From: Rhizobium ruizarguesonis
Lineage (GTDB): Bacteria > Pseudomonadota > Alphaproteobacteria > Rhizobiales > Rhizobiaceae
Direction: 5' to 3'
Assembly (NCBI RefSeq): GCF_012349115.1
Contig: NZ_PQIG01000096.1
Coordinates: 1 to 62,552 of the forward strand
Length of the DNA: 62,552 nt
Below the pieces are notes generated by a model. The model had not been told where the DNA came from. It was given only the letters and a program-made list of their open reading frames with translations, and did not search any database. Positions 1 through 7,578 of the stretch are shown piece after piece. Numbering within the stretch: the stretch's first letter is position 1; every line of letters starts with the position of its first letter. Made by a program: the position numbers and the translations under genes.

Positions 1-6
1 AGAACC

Positions 7-25
7 TTCTCGATAATATCGAGAA
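7..25. repeat. 19-bp perfect inverted repeat
   Basis: TTCTCGATA and TATCGAGAA form a perfect 9-bp inverted repeat around a single A. A symmetric AT-rich dyad of this size is typical of a dimeric repressor site. There is no T-run after it, so it is not an obvious terminator. The gene it would serve lies outside the window or is one of the decayed frames to its right; no partner can be named. Confidence 0.4.
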
Positions 26-274
26 CGAAATACACATCGAGGAACGACCAGCTTGATGCTGTCAGCTTTTTCAATGTTCTTAACACTTTCGGATCCACAA
101 CGATCCAGTGCCCTATATATGCGATGCTACTAATTATCGGTGAACACGTTCGCTCGCATATCACAGCCACGGGGATTCCTGCTTTGACGATCCGACTGTG
201 GAATGCGGCGGCAACGACAGGCCACCGGCCGTTGTCAGAGGCAGTTGCCAATTCAAGAGAAATGGGACTGGCGC
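26..274. other. no recognisable gene
   Basis: Nothing recognisable was found here on either strand. Short open frames exist but none has a family resemblance. The stretch lies between the edge palindrome and the sunset-domain remnant and may be decayed sequence. Confidence 0.4.
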
Positions 275-439
275 TATTGCGCGACGCCACCCGGCTGCGC
301 GGGCTTCAGCTTCCGCGCAAAACCATCTCTCCCCGTGCTGAGGGGAAATCTTGGTCTCGTCGTAGTATTCCTGGCCGGGCATATGATAAATGCGCTCACG
401 GCTACCGATGCTCACATTGCCTTTGATACTGCATGCCAT
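275..439 (-). pseudogene. remnant of a sunset-domain / SNase-like protein (C-terminal part)
   Basis: The minus-strand frame carries the run CSIKGNVSIGSRERIYHMPG followed by EYYDETKISPQHGERWFC and EAEARAAGWRRA. This IKGN...IYH.PG..YY..T...ERWFC.EAEARAAGWRR pattern is the C-terminal sunset domain found at the end of rhizobial thermonuclease-like proteins. Upstream residues in the same frame do not resemble the nuclease domain, and the frame runs on for about 40 unrelated residues after the normal end, so the piece looks like an orphaned 3' fragment with a lost stop. SNase-like relatives occur at 21.3 and 29.8 kb. It could be a small standalone sunset protein, but the flanks argue for decay. Confidence 0.6.
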
Positions 440-738
440 TGGAAAATTAGCGAGTTGAGCGAATATATCAGCAACTTCGACGCCGAAGTATCCGACCCCC
501 CTGCCCCGATGACAGCCAAGTAGAACGCCTCCATCGTGAACCGTGAGCGGGCCCGTTTCTTGGTCGTGTATCTCGGTGAGAATGAGCGGCGGGTCGGCAT
601 TCGCTATAAATGCGAATCCCAACGCACTACAGCAAGCCTTGGCTGAGTGGCTGCTTAATTCCAGTCGGCGCCGTTCGTTAAAATGCACCGCATGGTCTGC
701 TTGAGAAGCAGTCGCTGACAGGCATACGGTGCCGCCTC

Positions 739-1089
739 TCAACTCCTGCTGTTTACGCGCGGCGAAGGCCGTGCGCGGAAGTCCGGATGAAGAAGCCGAA
801 CGGTGCCGTCTTCGACACGACTGGCCCGGACAGCAAGGCCGGTTTCGATCCGGATCGCCCGGGTGATCGGCGCCAGCGAACCCAGTTCCTCATTATCCAA
901 CAGAACCAAGTCGGGATAGTCGAGGGCACCGCTATCATCCGCCATCAATGCGTTGATCCAGCGACCACCGTGGATGCGGTATTCAGCCGCGGGAGCCTCC
1001 GCTAGCGGCCGAAGGGAGGCGGAATCGACGGGCCCCGCCCGTGCGTTCCGTATGTCCTCGTCGATGAACTTCTCCTTGCGAAACGCCAC
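739..1089 (-). CDS. hypothetical protein (uncertain)
   Basis: A 116-codon GTG-start frame with a high GC third position and no rare-codon clusters. The middle part (RWINALMADD, then PDLVLLDNEELGSLAPITRA) reads like folded protein, but I recognise no family. It ends just before the frame that carries the sunset remnant. It could be a decayed gene or a chance frame in GC-rich DNA; codon usage is the only support. Confidence 0.3.
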   Translation of the reverse strand: MAFRKEKFIDEDIRNARAGPVDSASLRPLAEAPAAEYRIHGGRWINALMADDSGALDYPDLVLLDNEELGSLAPITRAIRIETGLAVRASRVEDGTVRLLHPDFRARPSPRVNSRS

Positions 1090-1258
1090 CGAATGGGAGG
1101 TCCGCGCGATCGAGATCGCCGAGCAGCCAGGAGCGCATGGTTATCGGATCATTTACGGCGATGAACTTGTCTCTATGATCACGCAACCCCCCTCAGGGAT
1201 TTCAATCCAAACCAGCCGCAGATTTGAAGGAAACGATCTTCAAAACTGCGCCATCTGA
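1061..1258 (+). pseudogene. possible remnant related to the 59.6 kb small protein
   Basis: The plus frame contains RAIEIAEQPGAHGYRIIYGD, which resembles PAIEILIRTGARRYVIIWGD of the intact 82-aa protein at 59612-59860, followed in both by E/Q-L-(V/A)-(S/A)-(M/L)-I. Only this stretch matches, the N-terminus has no equivalent, and the frame overlaps the antisense DUF6894 gene. Most likely a degraded paralogue, or coincidence. Confidence 0.25.
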
Positions 1259-1441
1259 ACTTCTTATCTCAAACTCTTGTTCCTCGACCCGGCGACCGGC
1301 AAGTACCATCTCCGCAACTATTTCACGAGCGGCTTTTATCGCCTCCTCAATGGCCATTTCAGGAGTGGCGAATTCAAGGCCCTCCAGATCCTGTGCGGTG
1401 GTGGTTTCGCCTCGCCGGATGTGGAAATAATACCGAGCCAT
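1202..1441 (-). CDS. DUF6894 family small protein
   Basis: Encodes 79 aa beginning MARYYFHIRRGE and continuing with DLEGLEFATPEMAIEEAIKA, the hallmark of the DUF6894 family (an N-terminal R/K-YYFH strand, then D.EG.....EA...A...A). Function unknown; the family is abundant in Rhizobiales. I chose the ATG giving MARYYF because the paralogue at 6134-6370 starts at the equivalent residue (MPKYFFHVRR); a start five codons upstream is possible. It appears monocistronic, and its upstream side faces the terminator-bearing stretch at 1.6-1.7 kb. Confidence 0.85.
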   Translation of the reverse strand: MARYYFHIRRGETTTAQDLEGLEFATPEMAIEEAIKAAREIVAEMVLAGRRVEEQEFEIRSSDGAVLKIVSFKSAAGLD

Positions 1442-1594
1442 ATTCCCTCCGAACATGCTCTACCCGTTGGTACGGAGCGGTTCCTTTTGATGCCGAGGCG
1501 GCACTCAGCCCGTTTGTGGCTGCGGTAAAAGTTAGGTCCGTCTGATCGGAAATCCGATGAGCCGTTCATATTCGAGGAAATACCCCTTTTATCG

Positions 1595-1619
1595 ACCCGC
1601 TTTGTGATGCGGGTTTTTT
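1595..1619 (+). terminator. rho-independent terminator
   Basis: ACCCGC and GCGGGT form a six-base stem around an eight-base loop, followed by six T. Its orientation would end plus-strand transcription, but no intact plus-strand gene precedes it, so it probably outlived a deleted gene. Confidence 0.55.
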
Positions 1620-1712
1620 CTCGCCCTCATTGGAACTTTTCTCGTCCCAATGGGTTTCGAGCGCGGATGTGATAAGCTTTTGCGTGTCGTCATCCCCTTT
1701 CCAGTAACTCCA

Positions 1713-1738
1713 AGCCCCGCAAACGCGGGGCTTTTTTT
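1713..1738 (+). terminator. strong rho-independent terminator
   Basis: AGCCCCGC and GCGGGGCT form a perfect 8-bp stem with loop AAAC, then a seven-T run. The same AGCCCCGC/GCGGGG stem type closes the small genes at 30.9 and 60.3 kb. The upstream gene is not recognisable here. Confidence 0.7.
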
Positions 1739-1830
1739 GTACCGAAGTGTACCATATGCGGCGGGCGAAGAAGCGTTGGGCGGCCTTAAAGAAATCGTTG
1801 GCGGGGAACACGGTTGCGTGGCCGTCGACT

Positions 1831-2499
1831 TCACGAGGTGATTAACGGCGACTGGCCGAACCAAGCGTCACTAGTGACCTGATCGAGTAAGAACGTTGCA
1901 ACATCTGCCCGCGAGATCGAACCGCCATGGAAGGAATTTAGGTCTGTGAGCGTCCGAATCGCGTTGCCCCCGGGCTTGTTGTTGAGGATCGAAGGACGGA
2001 CGATGGTCCAATCGAGATCGCTGCGCTTGATGACGTCCTCCTGGCGGTTCTTGTCGGCGTAGACCTTGCGCAGAAGCAGCGGGAAAATTAGCTTGTCGAA
2101 CAGGAAGCCACCATGTCCAGCGCTATTGCCCGCGCCCATCCCGGTGATAGCGATCAGGCGCGAGACCTGCTCCGCCTTCATTGCGTTCGCAAGCGCCCGA
2201 GTGGCGGTCGAAAGTAGGGTGACCTCACGAAACGGACTTGCGGGAGTGCCGAGCGCAGTGATCACGGCATCGCGGCCCTTGATCGCCTGACGCAAGGCTT
2301 TCTCATCACGGGCATCGCCTACGACAAGCTTTGCTCCTTTGAGATCGGTGGCTTTTTCCGGCGAGCGCACCAGTACGGTGACATCATAACCGCGGTTTAC
2401 AGCCTGGCTGACGATGTGGCGGCTGGTCGGCCCGGTCGCGCCGAGGACCAGAATCTTCGGTGCAGCGGCGCGATGTGTTTCAGTAACAGACGTGGTCAT
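1831..2499 (-). CDS. NAD(P)-binding NmrA-like / SDR oxidoreductase
   Basis: A 222-aa protein with an N-terminal Rossmann motif LVLGATGPTSRHIV (GATGPTS near residues 20-26), then VTVLVRSPEKA for dinucleotide discrimination and ITALGTPAS at the end of a central strand. WTIVRPSILNN near residue 170 is typical of atypical SDRs of the NmrA/flavin-reductase type, which bind NAD(P) and lack the classic YxxxK pair. Soluble and probably cytosolic; the substrate is unknown. A decayed fragment of a similar protein lies directly upstream (2569-2749), which suggests an old tandem pair. Length is normal for the family. Confidence 0.85.
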   Translation of the reverse strand: MTTSVTETHRAAAPKILVLGATGPTSRHIVSQAVNRGYDVTVLVRSPEKATDLKGAKLVVGDARDEKALRQAIKGRDAVITALGTPASPFREVTLLSTATRALANAMKAEQVSRLIAITGMGAGNSAGHGGFLFDKLIFPLLLRKVYADKNRQEDVIKRSDLDWTIVRPSILNNKPGGNAIRTLTDLNSFHGGSISRADVATFLLDQVTSDAWFGQSPLITS

Positions 2500-2568
2500 T
2501 GTTACGGTCCTCTTGACAGGCAGGGCGCCTGTTCGGGAGGCCGCCCTGTTGGGTTTGTTTGGGGATAG

Positions 2569-2749
2569 TCAGAGCCCGCCCTCGGAGTGGCTCACGGCTC
2601 GCTTCAGCGTCGACAGCAGGGCCGCTTTGCAACCCTCGTCGCTCTCGAGCTGCGTCTACTCCGCCTGCTCTTCAAGTGCAGACAGCAGCGGCCCGGGGTT
2701 GAGAGGTGGCGGCCAACATCGCCTGTGGCGCCGGCAATGAGAATAGTCA
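2569..2749 (-). pseudogene. truncated Rossmann-fold gene fused to an unrelated tail
   Basis: Starting at 2749 the minus strand reads MTILIAGATGDVGRHLS, the first strand and glycine loop of an NmrA-like oxidoreductase. It then loses frame. The next frame reads LLSALEEQAE, a TAG at 2656-2658, then TQLESDEGCKAALLSTLKRA and a short end. The second part is the C-terminus of some other small protein, recognisable only by its coding-like composition. So this is a deletion fusion of two broken genes. Confidence 0.55.
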
Positions 2750-3054
2750 TGGGATGTCTCCGGGTTTGTTAGCTGACCTCGAATATGACTGGTTCACTGT
2801 TGATCCAATAGAGCAACAATTTGGACAGTCCGTCTCACACGCGAAACAGTCATCAGCAGCTAGAGAGGAACCCGATTCGCGGCCGCCAGCAGCATCGGCT
2901 CGCATGACTTGATCGTCGCGGCGGTTGAGGGACAGACCAATCCGGCAAAGCAACTCGTTCATTTTGCTGCGCTCGTATTGTGGCGGTCAACTACGATGAG
3001 GACGGCGCAACTGTTGCTGCACCTGCGTCCATGCCTTCCGGATTTGACACCCGT
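2750..3054. other. no recognisable gene
   Basis: About 300 bases with no frame that resembles a known family. The composition is lower in GC than the flanks. It probably belongs to the same decayed stretch as 2569-2749. Confidence 0.35.
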
Positions 3055-3315
3055 ATGGACCCGAGAAGCCCCCGGCTCCTACACCACCTGACGGCCGTCA
3101 AGCGGCTGGCTGAAAGGGACCCCCGCCACCGGATGGTGGCCCATCTCTTGGAACTCGTAATCGTCGAGGTGGAAGAGGAGTGCGAGCCAACACTCAAGCC
3201 AGGCAGCCGCGCCTTTCTGCTCCGGGCCTATTTGTTGCAAACGAATGAGATGCTGTTCGACACCCACTCGCACGCGTGTGTTCGGCGGCGTACCTGGTCG
3301 TGGCATCTAAGATAA
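3055..3315 (+). CDS. small hypothetical protein
   Basis: An 86-codon ATG frame. Its first half (RLLHHLTAVKRLAERDPRHR, then MVAHLLELVIVEVEEECE) is a convincing amphipathic helical protein of the kind found as small helical hypothetical proteins in rhizobia. The C-terminal part is less protein-like and may have been altered by a frameshift. No function can be assigned. Another start exists about 75 bases upstream in the same frame. Confidence 0.4.
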   Translation: MDPRSPRLLHHLTAVKRLAERDPRHRMVAHLLELVIVEVEEECEPTLKPGSRAFLLRAYLLQTNEMLFDTHSHACVRRRTWSWHLR

Positions 3316-3584
3316 CATGAAGACAGCGGTCGATCGCGTCGGCCGCGGCAAGGAGCGACAGGTCAATATCCGTTTCCTCGCGATGGCGAACCATTAGGTC
3401 TTTGCGCCTGAGTCCTGCAATTCAGCGGCAGGCTGGGAGAAGGGTCAGGTCGAGAAGAACGTCCAGGATGCCCGACCACGGAACGACAGCTTCCGGTTTA
3501 AAGCCAGCTCGGCTGCCGCAGCACAGAAGCGAGGAGAAAAAGCCAATCCCTTGACCAAACCCTGATCAGAAAACCATACTCAGA
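3316..3584. other. no recognisable gene
   Basis: Nothing supportable on either strand between the small helical gene and the IS-end relic. Confidence 0.3.
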
Positions 3585-3633
3585 GGTGGCTCACTTCTCG
3601 GTGGAAAAACCGGGTCAGTTCCGTGTGGAAACC
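3585..3633. repeat. tandem repeat resembling an IS21-type terminal repeat (relic)
   Basis: Two consecutive units of about 22-26 bases share the pattern G-G-C/T-C-A-C/G-TT-CC/CT-GTGGAAA: GGCTCACTTCTCGGTGGAAA and GGGTCAGTTCCGTGTGGAAA. IS21-family elements carry such multiple short repeats at their ends. No transposase remains nearby. The truncated epoxide hydrolase starts just after it, consistent with an insertion or deletion event that removed that gene's 5' part. Confidence 0.4.
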
Positions 3634-3740
3634 AACACGATATGTCAGAGCGCGGCTCGGCGTGAGATCGCATCGGCGCCCGGCTCATTTACCTCCGATG
3701 TGCCACGACCGCCTGGAGCAAGTGGACTTGCCAGTCACCC

Positions 3741-4194
3741 GTGATGAACAATCGGCCGCAGACGCTCTACGGCATTGTGGATTCGCCTATTGGACTTGCC
3801 TCCTGGATGCTCGATCACGACATCCGCAGGTACCGGATGATCTCGTTCCTTCAACGGCGAGAAGGAAGGCCTGGCGCCCGACGACGTGATCGACAACGTC
3901 ACGCTCTACTGGCTGACGAATACGGCGATCTCCTCGGCTCGCCTCTACTGGGACAACGCGCATTTCCCCTCCGGCGGCTTCTTCGATCCGCACGGCATCA
4001 AGATCCCGGTCGCCGTCAGTGCCTTCCCGAATGAAATCTATCAGGCGCCGCAGAGCTGGGCCGAAAAGGCCTATCCGAAACTCATCCACTACGGCCGGCC
4101 GGCGAAGGGCGGGCATTTCGCCGCCTGGGAGCAGCCGGAGCTGTTTACAGCCGAACTCAGGGCCTCATTCAAGTCTCTGCGTGATCAGATCTGA
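3741..4194 (+). pseudogene. epoxide hydrolase, truncated and frameshifted
   Basis: The first frame reads RPQTLYGIVDSPIGLASWML, which is the epoxide hydrolase region preceding the cap/active-site loop (normally RPQTL.YAL.DSP.G.AAW). It then shifts frame near 3850 to GEKEGLAPDDVIDNVTLYWL and continues to the C-terminus, including the catalytic-histidine context AKGGHFAAWEQPELF. The N-terminal two thirds, with the nucleophile Asp and the HGWPG-type oxyanion motif, are missing. The family hydrolyses epoxides to diols through an alpha/beta-hydrolase fold. Non-functional as it stands. Confidence 0.8.
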
Positions 4195-4263
4195 AGTGGC
4201 CGGCGGCGCGATCGCCGGATTTGACTGATGCGGCGGACAGTTCGTGTCCACCGCATTGAAATC

Positions 4264-4566
4264 TCACATCTGCCGACCTGTCTCGGGTCCGATCATCGAG
4301 GCGACGAGGTCGGCGGGGAAGCCCCCTTCCCGCGCATGGCGGTAGATTGTCTCCGCTTCCTCCGCGTCGTGAACACACTAGACCTTGTCGCCAGCCACAT
4401 AGCTCGTGATCCGCTTGTAAGGGATCCCCCAAACCAGCGACAAATTCGTTGGGCGCGCGCCAACAGCCAAACCACTGCTCGCCACTTCTATCGCGTCGAC
4501 GTTGCCGTAGGACGGGTCGTGGCCGCGGAAGGTGCAGCAGGACTCGTCACTAACGGAGAAGCTCAT
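4264..4566 (-). pseudogene. 100-codon hypothetical gene interrupted by one in-frame TAG
   Basis: Starting at MSFSVSDESCCTFRGHDPSY, the frame stays coding-like for 62 codons, meets TAG at 4378-4380, then continues in the same frame with HDAEEAETIYRHAREGGFPA and DLVASMIGPETGRQM to a TGA at 4264. Both halves read like one protein, and removing the TAG gives a 100-aa product. The ATG overlaps the stop of the zinc-ribbon gene upstream by 17 bases, so the three minus-strand genes 5186-4264 form one overlapping operon. I do not recognise the family. The stop may be a recent nonsense mutation; readthrough cannot be excluded. Confidence 0.55.
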
Positions 4567-4873
4567 CGGCCCAGACAGGCAATGTAACGGTCCGAATGCG
4601 TTTCAACCTGCGGATCTTGAGCGTTCCGTATTCGCTACCGTGCGGAAAATGCAGCTTCATCTGCAGGTAGTTCTTCTTGCTGCAGCCGTCGCACCTGAAC
4701 TTCTGAAGCACCCGGTCGAGAGATATGTTTCCGCACAGCTTTTCGATGTCGGCCGGAAGATAGTGGTGGGTCACCCTACACAGATTGCAGGTCACGACCA
4801 GGATCTGTCCTTGGTCGCCGGCCGCCCTCACGGTCCACAGCCGCAGCCGCTTGAATGGGTGGATCTCAGGCAT
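4550..4873 (-). CDS. small zinc-ribbon-like hypothetical protein
   Basis: A 107-aa protein with two CxxC pairs, CNLC near residue 30 and CDGC near residue 63, separated by YLPADIEKLCGNISLDRVLQ. This arrangement suggests one zinc ribbon. The stretch between the pairs resembles a motif (P.D...LCGD..L......R...CGK) that recurs in rhizobial hypothetical proteins. The basic C-terminus could contact nucleic acid. Its ATG overlaps the end of the upstream gene by 8 bases and its end overlaps the next gene, so translation is probably coupled. Exact function unknown. Confidence 0.65.
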   Translation of the reverse strand: MPEIHPFKRLRLWTVRAAGDQGQILVVTCNLCRVTHHYLPADIEKLCGNISLDRVLQKFRCDGCSKKNYLQMKLHFPHGSEYGTLKIRRLKRIRTVTLPVWADELLR

Positions 4874-5186
4874 CGGAGACGGGCGTCAACCTCCACCCCG
4901 ATGCTGGCGGGCGCTTTTCAGGTTTTGCAATCCTATCGTCCAGTTCGACAGCGGCTTCCTTCACCGCTTCCCCGCTGTTCGTCGCCCATACGGACACGAC
5001 CAGCCGACCCGCGCGAAATGTGTACTTGGTCTTGCCGGGCTTTGCCCCAACGACGTGGCTGGCACGGAAGCAACGCCTTGCAAACGCCAGGTCGTTGTTC
5101 TGCCTAATGTCCAACGGCAGCGCCGACCACCAAATGTCGAACGCTGTTTTCTTCTTTGAGAATTTCTTGACCTTGTCCAACATCGC
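4866..5186 (-). CDS. hypothetical protein, paralogue of the 20.8 kb gene
   Basis: A 106-aa protein starting at MLDKVKKFSKKKTAFDIWWS. It aligns along its length with the protein at 20751-21065: WW(S), then L(A/S)(F/V)ARRCFR, Y.FRAGR(L/M).(V/I)(S/T)VWAT and a C-terminal P.SGW.L. The shared ARRCFR...FRAGR core and conserved Trp residues suggest a small compact basic domain, but I know no function. I chose the internal ATG because homology with the paralogue begins there; an 18-codon extension exists. First gene of the overlapping operon that continues to 4264. Confidence 0.65.
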   Translation of the reverse strand, partial: AMLDKVKKFSKKKTAFDIWWSALPLDIRQNNDLAFARRCFRASHVVGAKPGKTKYTFRAGRLVVSVWATNSGEAVKEAAVELDDRIAKPEKRPPASGWRLTPVSDA

Positions 5187-5554
5187 ATCGTACCGGCGGA
5201 GATTATGTTCCTTATTTGTTCCACATGACGATGAAGTCAATACCCTTCCGACGGTTATTCAAAGCAGGGGCCGGACGGGCACCTTAAGCGAACGGCTGCA
5301 AAGATCCCGCCGGACCTTCGTTTGCATTTGACGCGCATGCGCGCCCTGACGTCGAAATGACGCGGGGAAGATGATCAGGCAGCCCGGTTTTTTCATCAGC
5401 GTTCTGCGATTGTTATGACAATAGGATTGCAGCAATTGCGAAGCTGAAAGCACACCGGCGGCAGCAGACCAGGACATGCGAGTGAAGCAGCGGCGGGGGA
5501 TTCCACTGGCCATCAAGCCCGCCGCCCTTCGTCTCGCCGAGAAGGTCTCTCTAC
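5187..5554. other. no recognisable gene
   Basis: About 370 bases between two minus-strand genes. It probably contains the promoter of the 5186-4264 operon. No frame resembles a known protein. Confidence 0.4.
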
Positions 5555-5875
5555 TTACTGAGCGCACGCCTGACCCTGAGGAGTCGCGTCGCTCAAACCG
5601 CCCTGGGTCTGGACCGAGCCCGAAGCGGTGGAGCTTGCAGGATCACTGCCGCCGCTGCAACCGCCTGGCATGGTCGAACCCTTTGATCCATTCATCGTGC
5701 TGCCGGTTTGGGTTGGGTCGGAAGTCATCGGCTGCATTGTCTGGACATTAGCACCACCATCGCTACCAACGGCATTGGGTTCCATTGTAGTTCCAGTTCC
5801 CATGCTGGACTGGGCGAAAGCGCTTGTGGCCATACCAGCCGCCAGCAGCGACGCGCAGATGAGCTTGATATTCAT
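5555..5875 (-). CDS. small secreted Ser/Thr/Gly/Gln-rich protein
   Basis: A 106-aa product beginning MNIKLICASLLAAGMATSAF with an AFA-Q signal-peptidase I site, so it is probably periplasmic. The mature part is low complexity, rich in S, T, G, M and Q (SSMGTGTTMEPNAVGSDGG, TMQPMTSDPTQTGSTMNG). Similar short secreted proteins are frequent in Rhizobium, and their function is unknown. I chose MNIKLI as start because it gives a complete signal peptide; the frame is open 17 codons further upstream. Confidence 0.75.
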   Translation of the reverse strand: MNIKLICASLLAAGMATSAFAQSSMGTGTTMEPNAVGSDGGANVQTMQPMTSDPTQTGSTMNGSKGSTMPGGCSGGSDPASSTASGSVQTQGGLSDATPQGQACAQ

Positions 5876-5946
5876 TTTTTCATTTCCTTCGTAGGTTACG
5901 TTGCGGCCCCCGAACATCAAGATCACCCTTCTGTTCCCAATTATCT

Positions 5947-6108
5947 GAAGTTGACGCTCTGGTTGCTGGGCTTGCGGCGTTCCTGGTCACTCATCTTTTC
6001 ACCGAAACAAGCGCCAGTGCGATCACCTCCCTCATCGTCGGCGTTGTCATCGCCCTCGTCGCCTGGGCATGGGGGCCGGGAGGAACAATTTCGCCTCTCA
6101 AGAGGTTA
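5947..6108 (+). pseudogene. small membrane-protein remnant without a start codon
   Basis: The plus frame reads EVDALVAGLAAFLVTHLFTE, then SASAITSLIVGVVIALVAWA and WGPGGTISPLKRL: two hydrophobic segments with a short loop. No start codon is present in frame and there is no stop before the DUF6894 gene. It looks like the body of a two-helix membrane protein that lost its 5' end. Confidence 0.35.
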
Positions 6109-6133
6109 GATTCTGTTTTTGATGGAGCAAACC

Positions 6134-6370
6134 ATGCCGAAGTATTTTTTCCACGTCCGCAGGAACGATGTCTTCGAGGAAGATTTGGAGGGCATAGACC
6201 TGGCCTCACCTGAACAGGCATGCGAGGAAGCAACGGCCGCCGCCCGCGAAATCGTGGCGGAGCGGATCCGAATGGGTGACCCCGCAGACGGAGGCGTATT
6301 CGAGATCACGACGGAAGACGGCACGACGGTCGCGACGGTTCCCTTTCGGTCGGCTGTTCAGTTGAACTAA
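6134..6370 (+). CDS. DUF6894 family small protein
   Basis: A 78-aa protein beginning MPKYFFHVRRND, then EEDLEGIDLASPEQACEEAT and AAAREIVAERIRMGD. It matches the DUF6894 pattern and is a paralogue of the 1202-1441 gene (same EG..LA.PE.A.EEA..AAREIVAE core). Function unknown. I chose the ATG of MPKYFF; a start five codons earlier (MMEQTM) is possible. The gene lies just upstream of, and in the same direction as, the Crp/Fnr regulator. Confidence 0.85.
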   Translation: MPKYFFHVRRNDVFEEDLEGIDLASPEQACEEATAAAREIVAERIRMGDPADGGVFEITTEDGTTVATVPFRSAVQLN

Positions 6371-6479
6371 CGCCCTCGAGCGGGCGCCCTGGTCGTTGCA
6401 ATTGTCAGAAACAGACAGAGCACCGCCGGGATGAAACGCAGCGCGAGGATTCGCGTTGATCCTCCAAGCTTGGAGGATC

Positions 6480-7262
6480 ATGGCAATGATCGCACAGAGC
6501 CAGATCAAGAACAGACTGTTGCGGCGATTTCCCGAGGATGCATTCGAGCTTCTGGCGCCGCGGCTTGAATCTGTCGATCTTCCTGTGAAACGTGTGCTTG
6601 TGCGACCGCGCAAGCCGATCGAACATGTCTATTTTCTTGAAAGCGGTGTTGCCTCGATGGTCGCTGAGAGCGCTGACGGCAAAAGCGCCGAAATCCGCCA
6701 CATCGGGCGCGAAGGGATTGCCGGATACCCCGTCGTTCTCGGCGTCGACCGGACGCCGAATTATATCTTCATGCAGGTGGCGGGCTACGGCCTGCAGGTT
6801 GCCACCCCGGACTTTGTCCCAATCCTTGAGCATGCCGAGGTGCGGCAATTGCTGCTGCGTTATGTTCATACCTGCGAGCTTCAGCTTGCCCACAGCGCGC
6901 TGGCCGCCGCCAAGTTCACCATGCATCAGCGGCTGGCGCGCTGGTTGCTCATGTGTCACGACCGCATCGGCGGCAATGATCTGCCACTGACGCATGAATT
7001 GCTGGCCTTGATGCTGGGCGTCAGGCGGGCGGGCGTCACCAATGAGCTGCACATTCTGGAAGGCATGCACGCCATCAAGTCGACGCGCGGCAATGTCCGC
7101 ATCCTTGATCGCAACATGCTGATCGAGATCGCCGGCGGCTGCTACGGGGTGCCGGAGCAGGAGTACGAGCGGCTGATCGAGACCTCGGCGCGGCCGTCGC
7201 TTCTTCCCCTCCACATGAACGATCAATCACCTTCACAACATGTTTTGAACGGTCGCCCGTGA
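6480..7262 (+). CDS. Crp/Fnr family transcriptional regulator
   Basis: A protein of about 260 aa. The N-terminal half is a cyclic-nucleotide-binding-type beta barrel (VLVRPRKPIEHVYFLESGVA, then IRHIGREGIAGYPVVLGVDR). The C-terminal half is a winged helix-turn-helix (LPLTHELLALMLGVRRAGVT, then ILDRNMLIEIAGGCYGVPEQ). Rhizobial proteins of this type often lack both the cAMP-contact residues and the Fe-S cysteines and respond to unknown signals; I see no N-terminal Cys cluster here. I chose MAMIAQSQIKNRLLRRFP as start; eight upstream codons are open. Stand-alone regulator, target unknown. Confidence 0.85.
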   Translation: MAMIAQSQIKNRLLRRFPEDAFELLAPRLESVDLPVKRVLVRPRKPIEHVYFLESGVASMVAESADGKSAEIRHIGREGIAGYPVVLGVDRTPNYIFMQVAGYGLQVATPDFVPILEHAEVRQLLLRYVHTCELQLAHSALAAAKFTMHQRLARWLLMCHDRIGGNDLPLTHELLALMLGVRRAGVTNELHILEGMHAIKSTRGNVRILDRNMLIEIAGGCYGVPEQEYERLIETSARPSLLPLHMNDQSPSQHVLNGRP

Positions 7263-7315
7263 TCGCGGTCGGCTCAACCATTCGCCTCTATACGACCACC
7301 GCAGTCAGCTGATCT

Positions 7316-7548
7316 TCGGCCAATCCTTATTCGCCCAGCCCAGCCAGAGCTTGAGGCAAGCCACCGAACAGCGGCCGATCGCGCTTCCAGCAGAAGAAAC
7401 GCATGCCCTTGCCCCTGCACGACGTACCACTGATTTTTAGGGATCTTGCTGATCACATGGCGGACGGTGATGCTGTCGGCCGCCATCATGCCCAGCAATT
7501 CCGACCGCCAGCCATGGGCGGGGTTTCGACCGATCCACCAGGTTCGTC
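7316..7548 (-). pseudogene. remnant of a DUF7338-like small membrane-associated protein (3' part)
   Basis: The minus frame reads RTWWIGRNPAHGWRSELLGM, which parallels RTRWTWRNPCNGWQSEALGV in the 31.5-31.9 kb remnant. The downstream end is found in another frame as LKLWLGWANKDWPKIS, matching LKLWLGWNPEK there. The W.RNP..GW..E.LG signature resembles the phage-derived DUF7338 type. At least one frameshift separates the two parts and the N-terminus is absent. It lies directly downstream of hutC. Confidence 0.5.
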
Positions 7549-7578
7549 ACCGGGCACCAGCCGGTTGGATCGGGCTCG

